DNA of 64,000 nt. It comes from Sulfitobacter guttiformis (GTDB taxonomy: Bacteria > Pseudomonadota > Alphaproteobacteria > Rhodobacterales > Rhodobacteraceae). The stretch lies in assembly GCF_003610455.1 (NCBI RefSeq), contig NZ_RAQK01000002.1:1054001-1118000 (forward strand), read 5' to 3'. Below the pieces are notes generated by a model, which saw nothing but the letters and a program-made list of their open reading frames with translations, was not told the DNA's origin and searched no databases. This document shows positions 1 through 9,474 of the stretch, piece after piece (the stretch's first letter is position 1; every line of letters begins with the position of its first letter). Made by a program: the position numbers and the translations under genes.

Positions 1-305
1 CGGGCGCTGCCCAGCCTGGCATTTCGGCGCATGTGGCCGAATGGCGCGGCGCGCTTTGGCATTTCGCAACGGCGGCAGAGGCGGCGATGTTTGCCGCTGC
101 CCCCGAACGCTTCGCGCCGCAGTTTGGCGGATTTTGCACAAGGGCAATGTCGTTCAGGAAGGTTGTGAACGCAGATCCACAAATCTGGAGGATTTATAAC
201 AATAAACTCTATCTTTTTGCGCAGCCGGTCGGCGGGGAAAAGTTTGACGGCGCCGAGGATGCAATGATCGAAAAGGCACAGGCTTACTGGGACACGCTGA
301 CCTGA
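1..305 (+). CDS. YHS domain protein, 3' part (5' end outside window)
   Basis: The reading frame is already open at the first bases of the window and runs to a TGA at 303-305, so this is the C-terminal part of a larger protein; an internal GTG at 33 is probably not the true start. The visible residues resemble the end of YHS-domain proteins (short Cys-containing modules often found in metal or copper-related contexts): an aromatic/Ala-rich stretch ending FAPQFGGFCTRAMS, with the single Cys that typifies the family, then NNKLYLF and a charged helix ending in WDTLT. Function of such stand-alone YHS proteins is poorly defined. The end is convergent with the regulator gene on the other strand. Confidence 0.75.
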   Translation, partial: GAAQPGISAHVAEWRGALWHFATAAEAAMFAAAPERFAPQFGGFCTRAMSFRKVVNADPQIWRIYNNKLYLFAQPVGGEKFDGAEDAMIEKAQAYWDTLT

Positions 306-402
306 TTACCAATAGTTGTTTGCACGGATCCAGCGACCATCATCACAATAGTGAAAGGTCGGCACGAACGTGCAGCGGACTGCCCCACTGCACAATGGCT
401 TC
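306..402 (-). pseudogene. Possible remnant of a coding C-terminus downstream of the MarR-type gene
   Basis: Directly after the stop of the MarR-type gene the minus strand holds an open frame whose last residues (VPTFHYCDDGRWIRANNYW, then TAA) look protein-like, with aromatic residues and Cys. No start codon with a ribosome binding site was found: the same frame upstream lies inside the regulator gene in another register. It could be the tail of a decayed gene or chance. Low confidence. Confidence 0.15.
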
Positions 403-921
403 TCAGTAGATATAGCGGATTTGATCGGTCCAGTACCGCTCGACCCGCTTGAGCGATGCGGTAATCGTGATGACGCCCTCGGGCCCCAGTACCCCGCGAT
501 CTTCCAGCCCGCCTGCATGGCGCAAAAACAGATCAGCCACTACATCGCGGATTGATCGGCCGCTTTCCGTTAGGCGAACACGAACAGATCGGCGGTCGAT
601 TTCGCAACGCTGGTGGTGCATGTAACCCATATCGACCAGTTTTTTCAGATTATAGCTGACGTTACTGCCCTGATAATAACCCCTGCTTTTCAGCTCTCCC
701 GCGGTGACCTCATTATCGCCGATGTTAAACAGAAGAAGCGCCTGCACGGCGTTGATCTCCAGCACGCCGACGCGCTCGAACTCGTCCTTGATTACGTCCA
801 GCAACAACCGGTGCAGCCGCTCTACGAGAGAAAGCGCCTCTAGATATCCGGTCATAAATCCCTTTTCGGGCGGGGCTGCTTTTTCGACGGCCGGCAGGCC
901 GATGGTATCCTGAATGCTCAT
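403..921 (-). CDS. MarR-family winged-helix regulator, LdtR-like
   Basis: 172-residue transcription regulator of the MarR superfamily. The middle carries the recognition helix and wing region GSNVSYNLKKLVDMGYM followed by RCEIDRRSVRVRLTE, the classic D-R-R wing. The long N-terminal extension and this motif resemble LdtR of Liberibacter and related alphaproteobacterial proteins, which control cell-envelope and osmotic-stress genes; that link is by family likeness only. The start is placed at the ATG at 919-921 because GGAGAG lies 4 bases before it; an upstream in-frame ATG at 963 has only an AT-rich sequence before it. No target operator could be assigned. It ends tail-to-tail with the YHS gene. 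Confidence 0.8.
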   Translation of the reverse strand: MSIQDTIGLPAVEKAAPPEKGFMTGYLEALSLVERLHRLLLDVIKDEFERVGVLEINAVQALLLFNIGDNEVTAGELKSRGYYQGSNVSYNLKKLVDMGYMHHQRCEIDRRSVRVRLTESGRSIRDVVADLFLRHAGGLEDRGVLGPEGVITITASLKRVERYWTDQIRYIY

Positions 922-1002
922 ACTACTCTCCGACTTGTAATAACTCCAAGGCAGAGATTGCATAAAAAAACAGAATATTTCGTTAAAAGCGAAAGTCCAA
1001 AA

Positions 1003-1293
1003 TTATCCTTTGGATAGATGGACTTGAATATCCTTAATCAAATCAGAATAAGGGGCTTTTGGCGCAAATTGTCCACTAACCCACTGGTAAAGATCGTGAT
1101 CGTTCTCGTCGAGCAGATCGTCATAGAGCGTCAGACCTTCATCATCCATCGCATCAAGGCTATCGGTGGCATAGGCGGAAAGGATCAGGTCCATCTCCTT
1201 GATCCCGCGCCGCATGGAGCGCATTGCGAGACGTTTGATGCGAACTTCGCGCGGCTCGCCTTCGGGGCGGTGGGGGCGTGGCATTTCAAACAT
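1003..1293 (-). CDS. sdhE: Succinate dehydrogenase flavinylation factor SdhE
   Basis: 96-residue member of the SdhE/Sdh5 family (formerly DUF339), which assists covalent attachment of FAD to the succinate dehydrogenase flavoprotein. The N-terminal half contains IKRLAMRSMRRGIKEMDLIL, the family signature with the R-G helix, followed by an acidic helical half (LYDDLLDENDHDLYQWVSG). Start chosen at the ATG at 1291-1293, preceded by GGAGA; it overlaps the stop of the upstream regulator gene by 8 bases, so the two are probably translated together. Cytoplasmic. The sdh genes themselves are not in the window. Confidence 0.9.
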   Translation of the reverse strand: MFEMPRPHRPEGEPREVRIKRLAMRSMRRGIKEMDLILSAYATDSLDAMDDEGLTLYDDLLDENDHDLYQWVSGQFAPKAPYSDLIKDIQVHLSKG

Positions 1294-1711
1294 CTGGTGT
1301 CTCCATGAGCATTGCGCGAAGTCGTTTTTCAAGTGCGGCAACATGTTTTGCGCTTTGGGTTAGCTCAACCCGCAGGCTGCGCATTTCACCAAGCAGATCG
1401 GCCGCATCAGCGGGCAATACACCCGCCGCAGCCTCCCCGTCCAGCCCCTCGCCTTCGCCGTTGATCAGCCACATCATAGAAACGTTGAGCAATCCCGCCA
1501 GAATGGCCAGACGGTTTGCCCGCGGCTCGGACATGTCGTCCTCCCAGCTGCGCAGGGTCGCCAGACGCACACCCAACCGCCGTGCAAGGACGGCCTGTGT
1601 CATTCCCGCCGCCGCACGTGCGGCGGCAACACGATCCCCGAAGGTCGCGGCATCAGGGCTGTACCAGTCGGTGTGGGCCGTGTTCTCGATTGTCTCGCTT
1701 GGATCGGTCAT
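1286..1711 (-). CDS. XRE-type helix-turn-helix regulator with C-terminal coiled coil
   Basis: 141-residue protein. Residues about 24-80 form a Cro/C1-type helix-turn-helix: FGDRVAAARAAAGMTQAVLA, then RRLGVRLATLRSWED and the third-helix segment. The C-terminal 50 residues (DLLGEMRSLRVELTQSAKHV...) look like a coiled coil suited to dimerisation. The gene is divergent from the aminotransferase gene and is followed, with an 8-base overlap, by sdhE. A role in regulating the divergent gene or its own operon is possible but nothing in the sequence proves it. Confidence 0.8.
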   Translation of the reverse strand: MTDPSETIENTAHTDWYSPDAATFGDRVAAARAAAGMTQAVLARRLGVRLATLRSWEDDMSEPRANRLAILAGLLNVSMMWLINGEGEGLDGEAAAGVLPADAADLLGEMRSLRVELTQSAKHVAALEKRLRAMLMETPDV

Positions 1712-1789
1712 GTTCGTCTGCTCCTACGCGCCAAAGACGCTTGCAACTGCGGGGGGGCACCCCCTATGAGTGGATTTATTTATATATAG

Positions 1790-3007
<1,218 letters not shown>

Positions 3008-3173
3008 GTTTGGCACTTTTACATACGTGAAATCAGTGGCCCGGGGTTAAGGAACACCGCGGGCCATTGCTCAGTCTCCGGCACCGATAAGGGAGGGGCT
3101 GTAGACTTTCCCACTGTGCGCCCCGCGCTTTTTGCGGTATCTGGCGTCCAAATCAAATTTTGGGATGAACCTT

Positions 3174-3575
3174 ATGGCCGATAAGCTGCCCGACTATTAC
3201 TTTCGTGTGCGCGAGAATGGTGCCTTTGTGTTCCGCCTTGATACCGAAAACCGGCAGCGCCGCATCGAGATGGACCAGATTGCAGTGGTCAACATGCGTA
3301 ACGGCGAGATCAAGGTACACGGCGAACGGAGCCTGTCGGAAGACGACATCGAGGCCATCAAGACTTGGATGGAAGGGCGTGCAAAAACGCTGGCCCACCG
3401 CGAGATCGACGATATTTTCCGCGCCATTGATTATCTTAACAACACCGCCCACTGGGCCCAGTCAAAGGCAACAGATGCCCAGCTTGAGGCGGTAACCGAC
3501 GAGCTACTGCTGGCAATGCACGATCTGCGCAGCACGCTTGTGCGAAAAAAGGCGGACCGTCTGACCAGAGGCTAA
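3174..3575 (+). CDS. Conserved protein of unknown function
   Basis: 133-residue soluble protein, rich in charged residues, with no signal peptide or membrane segment. I recognise the type as conserved in rhodobacters but no function is known to me. The N-terminal part (DYYFRVRENGAFVFRLDTEN) looks like a small beta domain and the second half is helical, with a conserved tail (LAMHDLRSTLVRKKADRL). Start placed at the ATG at 3174 (MADKL); ATGs at 3132 and 3165 are in frame and cannot be excluded. Its TAA overlaps by 4 bases the stop of the convergent MATE gene. Confidence 0.65.
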   Translation: MADKLPDYYFRVRENGAFVFRLDTENRQRRIEMDQIAVVNMRNGEIKVHGERSLSEDDIEAIKTWMEGRAKTLAHREIDDIFRAIDYLNNTAHWAQSKATDAQLEAVTDELLLAMHDLRSTLVRKKADRLTRG

Positions 3576-4945
3576 GCGGGACGCGGTTTCCCCGCGCTGA
3601 GCCGCGGCAGGACAGTGCGCCAGAACCGTAAACTGAGCAGGATCGCAGCAACACCCAGCCCAATGCCGAGTCCGCCCCAGACGCCGATCCCCTCCAGTCC
3701 GAAGGTAAAGCCAAGGACATAGGACATCGGAACGCCGATCATCCAATAACTGATGCCTGCATAGATCATCGGCACCCGCGTATCATGAACCCCGCGCAGC
3801 ACGCCGAGGGCAATCACCTGCGTGCCGTCAACCAGCTGGAACAGCCCTGCCATAAACAAAACACCGACGCCGATGCGCAGTATTTCCACCTTCGCGGGCT
3901 CGTCCTCGAGAATGAAAATTCCAATCAGGAAGTCGGGGAAAAGAAAGAAGCACGCTACGGTCACAAACGAGAACAACAGCGACATGGCAGTAAGTACTTT
4001 TGCCCCGCGTGCCAGATGCGGTGCGTCCCTACGCCCGTAGGCGTTGCCGGCGCGCACGGTGCCTGCATTGCTCAGCCCCAAATGCACCATGAAAGTGAGT
4101 GATGCCAACTGTACAGCCACTCCGTGCGCGGCCAGTGCGACGGTGCCCAGCCAGCCCATCATGACGGCCGAAGCGGCAAAAAGGCCAACCTCGCTCAGCA
4201 AAGTGACAGAGATCGGCCAGCCAAGGCGAAATACACGTCGCAACATATCCCAATCCGCCCCCCAGAGACGGCGGAACAGGTCGTGCTGCGGCAAAACAGC
4301 TCGCACATAAAATACCACCCCGACCAGCGATATAGCCTGTGTCGTCACCGAGGCGATCGCAGCTCCTTTTACGCCCAGCTCAGGAGCGCCCCAGTTGCCG
4401 AAAATCAACGCGTAATTCACCAGTGCATTACAAATCGCCGCCAGCACAGTGATCCAAAGCACCACCTGTGTACGCTCAAGCGCGGCAAGATAGCTTTTTA
4501 GGACCATCACGAACAATGCTGGCAAAATACCCCAGCCTGCAACCGCCAGATATTCTGCGCCCAGTGTCACAACCGCTTCTTCCTGCCCCATAAGACGCAG
4601 GATCGGGGCAGCATTGAGCATCAGCGGCAGGGCGAGCATGCCAAATCCAAAACTCAACCAAAGACCCATGCGCGTGGCACGCCGGATCGACGTCTCGTCC
4701 TTGGCAGCGTGAAACGACGCAACCATCGGCATAACGGCCGAGGCAAAGCCGGATCCGCAAATAAACAACACAAAAAAGAACGTCGAGGCCAGCGTAACAG
4801 CAGCAAGTGCCTCGACGCCGTACCAACCCAGCATGACCGTATCGGTGACGCCAATAGCCATTTGCGCCAGATGGCCGCCAATAAGGGGCAGCCCGAGTAC
4901 GGCGATAGCACGGATGTGGGCGGGAGTGGTCATATTTTTCAGCAT
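3572..4945 (-). CDS. MATE-family multidrug/sodium antiporter
   Basis: 457-residue integral membrane protein with about twelve hydrophobic segments arranged as two similar halves, as in NorM-type MATE exporters that expel organic cations or toxic compounds in exchange for Na+ or H+. The N-terminal segment LGLPLIGGHLAQMAIGVTDT and VMLGWYGVEALAA, and the second-half counterpart LGWPISVTLLSEVGLFAAS, are the usual MATE repeats. Substrate unknown. An alternative start four codons downstream (MTTPAH) is possible because neither has a strong ribosome binding site. Convergent with the preceding small gene, their stop codons overlapping by 4 bases. Confidence 0.88.
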   Translation of the reverse strand: MLKNMTTPAHIRAIAVLGLPLIGGHLAQMAIGVTDTVMLGWYGVEALAAVTLASTFFFVLFICGSGFASAVMPMVASFHAAKDETSIRRATRMGLWLSFGFGMLALPLMLNAAPILRLMGQEEAVVTLGAEYLAVAGWGILPALFVMVLKSYLAALERTQVVLWITVLAAICNALVNYALIFGNWGAPELGVKGAAIASVTTQAISLVGVVFYVRAVLPQHDLFRRLWGADWDMLRRVFRLGWPISVTLLSEVGLFAASAVMMGWLGTVALAAHGVAVQLASLTFMVHLGLSNAGTVRAGNAYGRRDAPHLARGAKVLTAMSLLFSFVTVACFFLFPDFLIGIFILEDEPAKVEILRIGVGVLFMAGLFQLVDGTQVIALGVLRGVHDTRVPMIYAGISYWMIGVPMSYVLGFTFGLEGIGVWGGLGIGLGVAAILLSLRFWRTVLPRLSAGKPRPA

Positions 4946-5085
4946 GAGGCCTGTCTAGGACTAAAGCAGGGACAGCGAAAGCCGCGAAATTGTACCAATG
5001 ATGTTGCGTCATTATTGCATGGATAGAGTGTGCAAAAGCGATTGCCTGTCCTAGGCTGGGCCAAACACATGGGGGAGTGACGACA

Positions 5086-5961
5086 ATGCCTGAAGATTGG
5101 ACCGAGACGGTCGAGCTCAACGGGGAGGCTTTTTTTGTGCGCCATTGGGGCGACAAAAATGCACCGAAAATCCTGATGCTGCATGGTTTCCCGGAGTATT
5201 CCGGAGGTTGGAATGATCTTGCTCCGCTGCTGGCAGAGCAATTTCACTGCATCGCCCCGGACCAGCGCGGATACGGAAAAAGCTGGCGGCCAGCAGCGCC
5301 CGAGCTTTATAAAACTGCGCTATTGGTGTCGGATCTGGTGGCGCTGATCGGCGCGGAGCCGCTGATTGTACTGGGGCACGACTGGGGCGCGTCGGTGGCC
5401 TATGCTTTGACCATCGGACGGCCTGATCTTGTGTCCAAACTAATTATTCTAAACGGCGTACATCCCGCCCCCTTCCAGCGCGAACTGGCCAAGGGCGGGC
5501 CGCAGACAGATGCCTCCCAATACATACATTTTCTGCGGCGCGAGGGATCGGAGAATATTCTGGCAGCAAATGATTTTGAAAAGCTGACAGGATTTTTCTC
5601 GGCTGATATGGATATGGACTGGCTGCGGGGAGATACGCTGGCGGGGTATAAAGAGGCGTGGCGCGATGCTTCCGGCCTGCGGGGAATGATAAATTGGTAT
5701 CGCGCCTCACCCCTCAAAATCGGTCAGGCAGGCGAGGCCATTGACGGACTAACCTTCGATCCTGCCCGCCTCGCGGTTCCGTGCCCCCATCTGTTGGTCT
5801 GGGGGACGCAAGATACAGCGCTGATCCCTGAATCGACGGCAGGACTGGAAGAATACGCCCCCGATCTGACACGGGTGGAGATTGAACAGGCCGATCACTG
5901 GCTGCACCACCAAAAGCCACGCGAAGTTGCGGACGCAATCCTGAGCTGGATAGAGGGATAG
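5086..5961 (+). CDS. Alpha/beta hydrolase, epoxide hydrolase/dehalogenase type
   Basis: 291-residue alpha/beta hydrolase. The nucleophile elbow reads LGHDWGAS (about residues 97-104), so the nucleophile is an aspartate, as in soluble epoxide hydrolases and haloalkane dehalogenases rather than serine esterases. HGFP (about residue 33) is the oxyanion-hole motif, and a late ADHWLHHQ holds the catalytic histidine. Start placed at the ATG at 5086 with GGGGGAG eight bases upstream; a GTG at 5077 is in frame but lies inside that purine run. Substrate unknown. The stop codon lies inside a short tandem repeat. Confidence 0.85.
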   Translation: MPEDWTETVELNGEAFFVRHWGDKNAPKILMLHGFPEYSGGWNDLAPLLAEQFHCIAPDQRGYGKSWRPAAPELYKTALLVSDLVALIGAEPLIVLGHDWGASVAYALTIGRPDLVSKLIILNGVHPAPFQRELAKGGPQTDASQYIHFLRREGSENILAANDFEKLTGFFSADMDMDWLRGDTLAGYKEAWRDASGLRGMINWYRASPLKIGQAGEAIDGLTFDPARLAVPCPHLLVWGTQDTALIPESTAGLEEYAPDLTRVEIEQADHWLHHQKPREVADAILSWIEG

Positions 5962-5978
5962 AGGGATAGAGGGATAGA
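5949..5978 (+). repeat. 8-bp direct tandem repeat across a stop codon
   Basis: The unit GATAGAGG occurs three times head to tail plus a partial fourth copy. The TAG stop of the hydrolase lies in the second copy. Adding or losing units would leave the protein end unchanged while at least two copies remain. Confidence 0.9.
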
Positions 5979-5983
5979 ATGAC

Positions 5984-6019
5984 TTGGGGGCTTGCCACTC
6001 CAAAGTGCAATGCCCCCAA
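5984..6019. repeat. Inverted repeat after the hydrolase gene
   Basis: TTGGGGGC (5984-5991) and GCCCCCAA (6012-6019) can form an 8-bp stem, and the loop holds a further complementary pair (CACT/AGTG), giving one long imperfect hairpin. No T tract follows on the plus strand, so it is not a textbook intrinsic terminator, but it sits where one would be expected, between the hydrolase and the nuclease-like gene. Confidence 0.5.
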
Positions 6020-6086
6020 ATCATGTTTGCCACGCTCCTGAAGCCAGTTGCCGAAATCATGAAACTTCAAAGAACCTATCGGCTTA

Positions 6087-6647
6087 GTGATTTCTTTGAT
6101 TATAGTTGCCTATCACAGCGGCAGTGAGAAGACGGATTACAGTCCAAAGAGAAACTATAAGCTTGACACCGAAGCCAGATACCGACGCCCCTACACCGCA
6201 AAAGACAACACCATCATACAAAAGCCGCGCACCATCGAGGGTGCCCCTTATGTGATCGACGGCGATACAATCGTAATCAAGAAAACACAAATTCGTCTGT
6301 TCGGCATCGATGCTCCGGAAATTAACCATCCACATGGCAAAAATGCGAAGTGGGCGATGGTTGCCCTGTGCAAAGGCCAGACAATCCGGGCGCAGGTTTC
6401 CGATCAGGACGCGCATGGTCGAACAGTTGCACGCTGCTATCTGCCAGACGGGCGAGACCTTTCGGCCGAAATGGTAAAGCAGGGGATGGCCATAGACTGG
6501 CCCAAGTTTTCAGGCGGAATATATAGAGAGATGGAACTTCCGGATGTGCGGAAAAAGCTCTGGCTTGCAGATGCGCGGCAAAAAGGAAAAATGCATGTCT
6601 GGGAGAAATTCGACGCAAGGCAGAAAGCCGGTTCCGCACGCCGCTAA
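6087..6647 (+). CDS. Thermonuclease-like (SNase) protein
   Basis: 186-residue protein with a staphylococcal nuclease-like domain from about residue 50. The motif IDGDTIVI supplies metal-binding Asp, IRLFGIDAPE gives the Arg and Glu equivalent to catalytic R35 and E43 of SNase, and HGRTVARCYL contains the equivalent of R87, so the active site appears intact. It would cleave DNA or RNA with Ca2+. The start is uncertain: the GTG at 6087 has no clear ribosome binding site and the first 15 residues are only mildly hydrophobic, so export is unclear. A second SNase-type gene lies at 40757-41470. Confidence 0.75.
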   Translation: MISLIIVAYHSGSEKTDYSPKRNYKLDTEARYRRPYTAKDNTIIQKPRTIEGAPYVIDGDTIVIKKTQIRLFGIDAPEINHPHGKNAKWAMVALCKGQTIRAQVSDQDAHGRTVARCYLPDGRDLSAEMVKQGMAIDWPKFSGGIYREMELPDVRKKLWLADARQKGKMHVWEKFDARQKAGSARR

Positions 6648-6660
6648 GCGATCATGCCTG

Positions 6661-7329
6661 TCATTTCCGCGGACGTGTAAACACCATCTTTTGCTCGTGT
6701 AGGTCGGCCTTTTCTCCGATCCACGCATAGGCGAGCAACGCAGGCTCTCGGTCGCCCACGGTGATGCGGTGCAGGTGATCGGGTGGATTGAAGATCATGG
6801 AGCCGGGCACATAAACGCCTTGATGATTCTCGGACACGGCACCCGAGAGGCAGACATAGCTTTCGGTGATGCCTTTGTGGGCATGCGCGGGATACGTACA
6901 ACCGGGCGCAAAAAGCACAACACCGAGAATAATCTCGTCACTCACCACAGGGCCGTTCATGCCCGCAAGCTCGGCATAAGCATAACTATTGGTTAACCCT
7001 TTTGGCACTTTCTCATAACCGTATTGCCAGCTGAGATGGCTGTCGAGCGCATCAAGGGCGCGCACCACAGGGGCAAGAGTGCCACTGCGGCCTTCATCAA
7101 GGGCGCGGCGCAAATGGGCGGTCACGGGTTTGACCGCACGCGGCTGAAGGCTGACGGTCGCGTTTTTCTTGAGCAAGCGACTGATCGCCTCGCGCACTTT
7201 GCGCTGGTGACTGCGGATCCGGTCACTGCCGCCTGCGGGCAGATAGCGGTAAAGCTCGTCGTATTCCTGCAACAGATAGCGCCAGTCAGGCAGATCTTGC
7301 AAAGTCGGGTCGCTGGTCGGGGTATTCAT
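6661..7329 (-). CDS. dddL: DMSP lyase DddL (cupin)
   Basis: 222-residue protein matching the DddL family, which cleaves dimethylsulfoniopropionate to dimethyl sulfide and acrylate. The C-terminal half is a cupin: PGCTYPAHAHKGITESYV fits G-X5-HXH-X4-E-X6-G, with predicted metal ligands H149, H151 and E156, neighbouring Y158, and a second-motif histidine in DHLHRI near 185-187. The N-terminal helical part (DLPDWRYLLQEYDELYR, IRSHQRKVREAI) is the usual DddL extension before the cupin. Start placed at the ATG at 7329 (MNTPTSD), which has GGAG seven bases before it; a longer frame from 7494 lacks this. Divergent from parE. No ddd regulator or acuI-like gene is adjacent. Confidence 0.83.
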   Translation of the reverse strand: MNTPTSDPTLQDLPDWRYLLQEYDELYRYLPAGGSDRIRSHQRKVREAISRLLKKNATVSLQPRAVKPVTAHLRRALDEGRSGTLAPVVRALDALDSHLSWQYGYEKVPKGLTNSYAYAELAGMNGPVVSDEIILGVVLFAPGCTYPAHAHKGITESYVCLSGAVSENHQGVYVPGSMIFNPPDHLHRITVGDREPALLAYAWIGEKADLHEQKMVFTRPRK

Positions 7330-7512
7330 CGCACCACTCCGTATTATCAAGGCCGCAGTAGCGCGAGAAGTGGGGCCGGAAAAGGGAAAATACATACTGA
7401 TCGGTGCCTGTATTGCCAATTGCCTGTTGATTAAGCGCCGAGGGAGATTGCCCCGCACCGCGCAGCCTGTCAAAATGGCCCCAATCAAAACCAACAGCAG
7501 CAGGCTTATCCC

Positions 7513-9474
7513 ATGTCCGATCTTCTCTCCGGCAACACGCCAAAGCCGTCAGAATACGATGCGTCATCGATTCAGGTGCTGGAGGATATGGAACACGTAC
7601 GCCTGCGGCCGGGCATGTATATCGGCGGCAAGGACGATCGCGCTCTTCACCACATGGTGGCCGAGATCATCGATAACTCAATGGACGAAGCCGTGGCGGG
7701 CCATGCTACGTGGATCGAGCTCGAGCTGCTTGCCAACGGGCATGTGACCGTGCGCGATAACGGGCGCGGTATCCCGATTGATCCGCACCCCAAAGACCCC
7801 AGTAAATCCGCGCTGGAGATTATTTTTTGCACGCTGAACGCGGGCGGAAAATTCTCGGGCGACAACTACGAGACATCGGGCGGCCTGAACGGCGTTGGCT
7901 CATCGGTAGTCAACGCGCTGAGCGATCATTTGCGGGTCGAAGTCGCGCGCAACCGAGAGCTGTTTGCGATGGAATTCTCACGCGGTGTGCCGCAGGGAAA
8001 GCTCGAGAAGATCGGCGCGGCGCCAAACCGCCGGGGCACCGCAGTGACATTCCATCCCGACCCCGAGATTTTCGGCAATCTGCAACTGCGCCCCTCGCGG
8101 CTTTTCTCCATGGCGCGTTCAAAAGCGTTCTTGTTCTCGGGCGTTGAGATCCGCTGGAAATCGGCGCTGCCAGACGGCGACACACCGATGGAGGCGACGT
8201 TCCATTTCCCAGGCGGTTTATCGGATTATCTCAACGAAGTTTTGAAGTCCTCCTCGACATATGCCCAAGTTCCTTTTGGCGGCACCGTGGATTTCAAGGA
8301 AAAGTTCGGCCAGCCCGGCAAAGTGAACTGGGCGATCAACTGGACCCCCTCCCGCGACGGCTTCATCCAGTCCTATTGCAACACCGTTCCCACGCCCGAG
8401 GGCGGCACCCATGAGGCGGGATTCTGGGCGGCGATCCTCAAGGGGATCAAAGCCTACGGTGAGTTGATATCAAACAAGAAGGCCCAGACTATTACCCGCG
8501 AGGATCTGATCACCGGCGGCTGCGCGCTGGTATCGTGCTTTATCCGCGAGCCGGAATTTGTAGGCCAGACCAAAGACCGTCTGGCAACAGTAGACGCCCA
8601 GAGGATGGTGGAAAACGCCGTGCGTGACCACTTTGACAACTGGCTGGCGGCGGATACAAAATCGGCGGGAGCGATCCTTGATTTTCTGGTTCTGCGTGCA
8701 GAAGAGCGGCTTAAACGCCGGCAGGAAAAAGAGACAGCCCGTAAATCTGCTACCAAAAAATTGCGGCTGCCCGGCAAGCTGACCGATTGTACCTCCAAAA
8801 CGCGCGAGGGCACCGAGTTGTTTATCGTCGAGGGGGATTCGGCGGGCGGCTCCGGAAAGGGAGCGCGCAACCGCGTCAATCAGGCGCTTTTGCCTTTGAA
8901 GGGAAAGATCCTCAACGTGCTCGGCGCGGCCTCCAGCAAGCTGCACACCAACTCCGAGATTAACGACCTGTGTGAGGCCTTAGGCGTCGGCATGGGCAGC
9001 AAATTCAACCTCGACGATCTGCGCTATGACAAGATCATCATTATGACGGATGCGGATGTGGACGGCGCGCATATCGCGGCGCTGCTGATGACATTCTTCT
9101 ATACGCAAATGCGCCCCATGATTGACGCAGGCCACCTGTATCTGGCCTGCCCGCCCCTCTACCGCCTGACCCAAGGCGCGCGGCGCGTCTATGTGGCCGA
9201 TGATGCGGAGAAAGACGCGCTGATGGAAAAGGGCCTCGGCGGTAAGGGCAAGATCGACGTGCAGCGGTTCAAGGGTCTGGGCGAAATGGATGCGAAGGAT
9301 TTGAAGGAGACGACCATGGACCCCGCCACCCGCAAGCTCATCAAGGTGAACGTGCAGGAGGATGTCGCGGGCGAGACCGCCGATCTGGTGGAGCGTTTGA
9401 TGGGAAAAAAGCCGGAGCTGCGGTTCCAGTATATTCAGGAGAACGCGCGGTTTGTGGAGGAGCTGGATGTTTGA
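7513..9474 (+). CDS. parE: DNA topoisomerase IV subunit B
   Basis: 653-residue ATPase subunit of topoisomerase IV, which separates replicated chromosomes together with ParC. The GHKL ATPase domain shows RPGMYIGG, the Mg/ATP motif EIIDNSMDEA and DNGRGIP, then GLNGVGSSVVNALS. The TOPRIM domain begins at EGDSAGG near residue 440 and has the metal triad in MTDADVDGAHI near 512; the family end QRFKGLGEMDA is present. Length and the absence of the extra GyrB insert fit ParE better than GyrB. Divergent from dddL with about 180 bases between. The next gene overlaps its stop by 4 bases. Confidence 0.93.
   Translation: MSDLLSGNTPKPSEYDASSIQVLEDMEHVRLRPGMYIGGKDDRALHHMVAEIIDNSMDEAVAGHATWIELELLANGHVTVRDNGRGIPIDPHPKDPSKSALEIIFCTLNAGGKFSGDNYETSGGLNGVGSSVVNALSDHLRVEVARNRELFAMEFSRGVPQGKLEKIGAAPNRRGTAVTFHPDPEIFGNLQLRPSRLFSMARSKAFLFSGVEIRWKSALPDGDTPMEATFHFPGGLSDYLNEVLKSSSTYAQVPFGGTVDFKEKFGQPGKVNWAINWTPSRDGFIQSYCNTVPTPEGGTHEAGFWAAILKGIKAYGELISNKKAQTITREDLITGGCALVSCFIREPEFVGQTKDRLATVDAQRMVENAVRDHFDNWLAADTKSAGAILDFLVLRAEERLKRRQEKETARKSATKKLRLPGKLTDCTSKTREGTELFIVEGDSAGGSGKGARNRVNQALLPLKGKILNVLGAASSKLHTNSEINDLCEALGVGMGSKFNLDDLRYDKIIIMTDADVDGAHIAALLMTFFYTQMRPMIDAGHLYLACPPLYRLTQGARRVYVADDAEKDALMEKGLGGKGKIDVQRFKGLGEMDAKDLKETTMDPATRKLIKVNVQEDVAGETADLVERLMGKKPELRFQYIQENARFVEELDV

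Noticed and set aside
3037..3066. TGGCCCG...CGGGCCA pair after the aminotransferase gene, as a terminator
   Set aside because: The loop is long (16 bases) and no T run follows, so support is weak.
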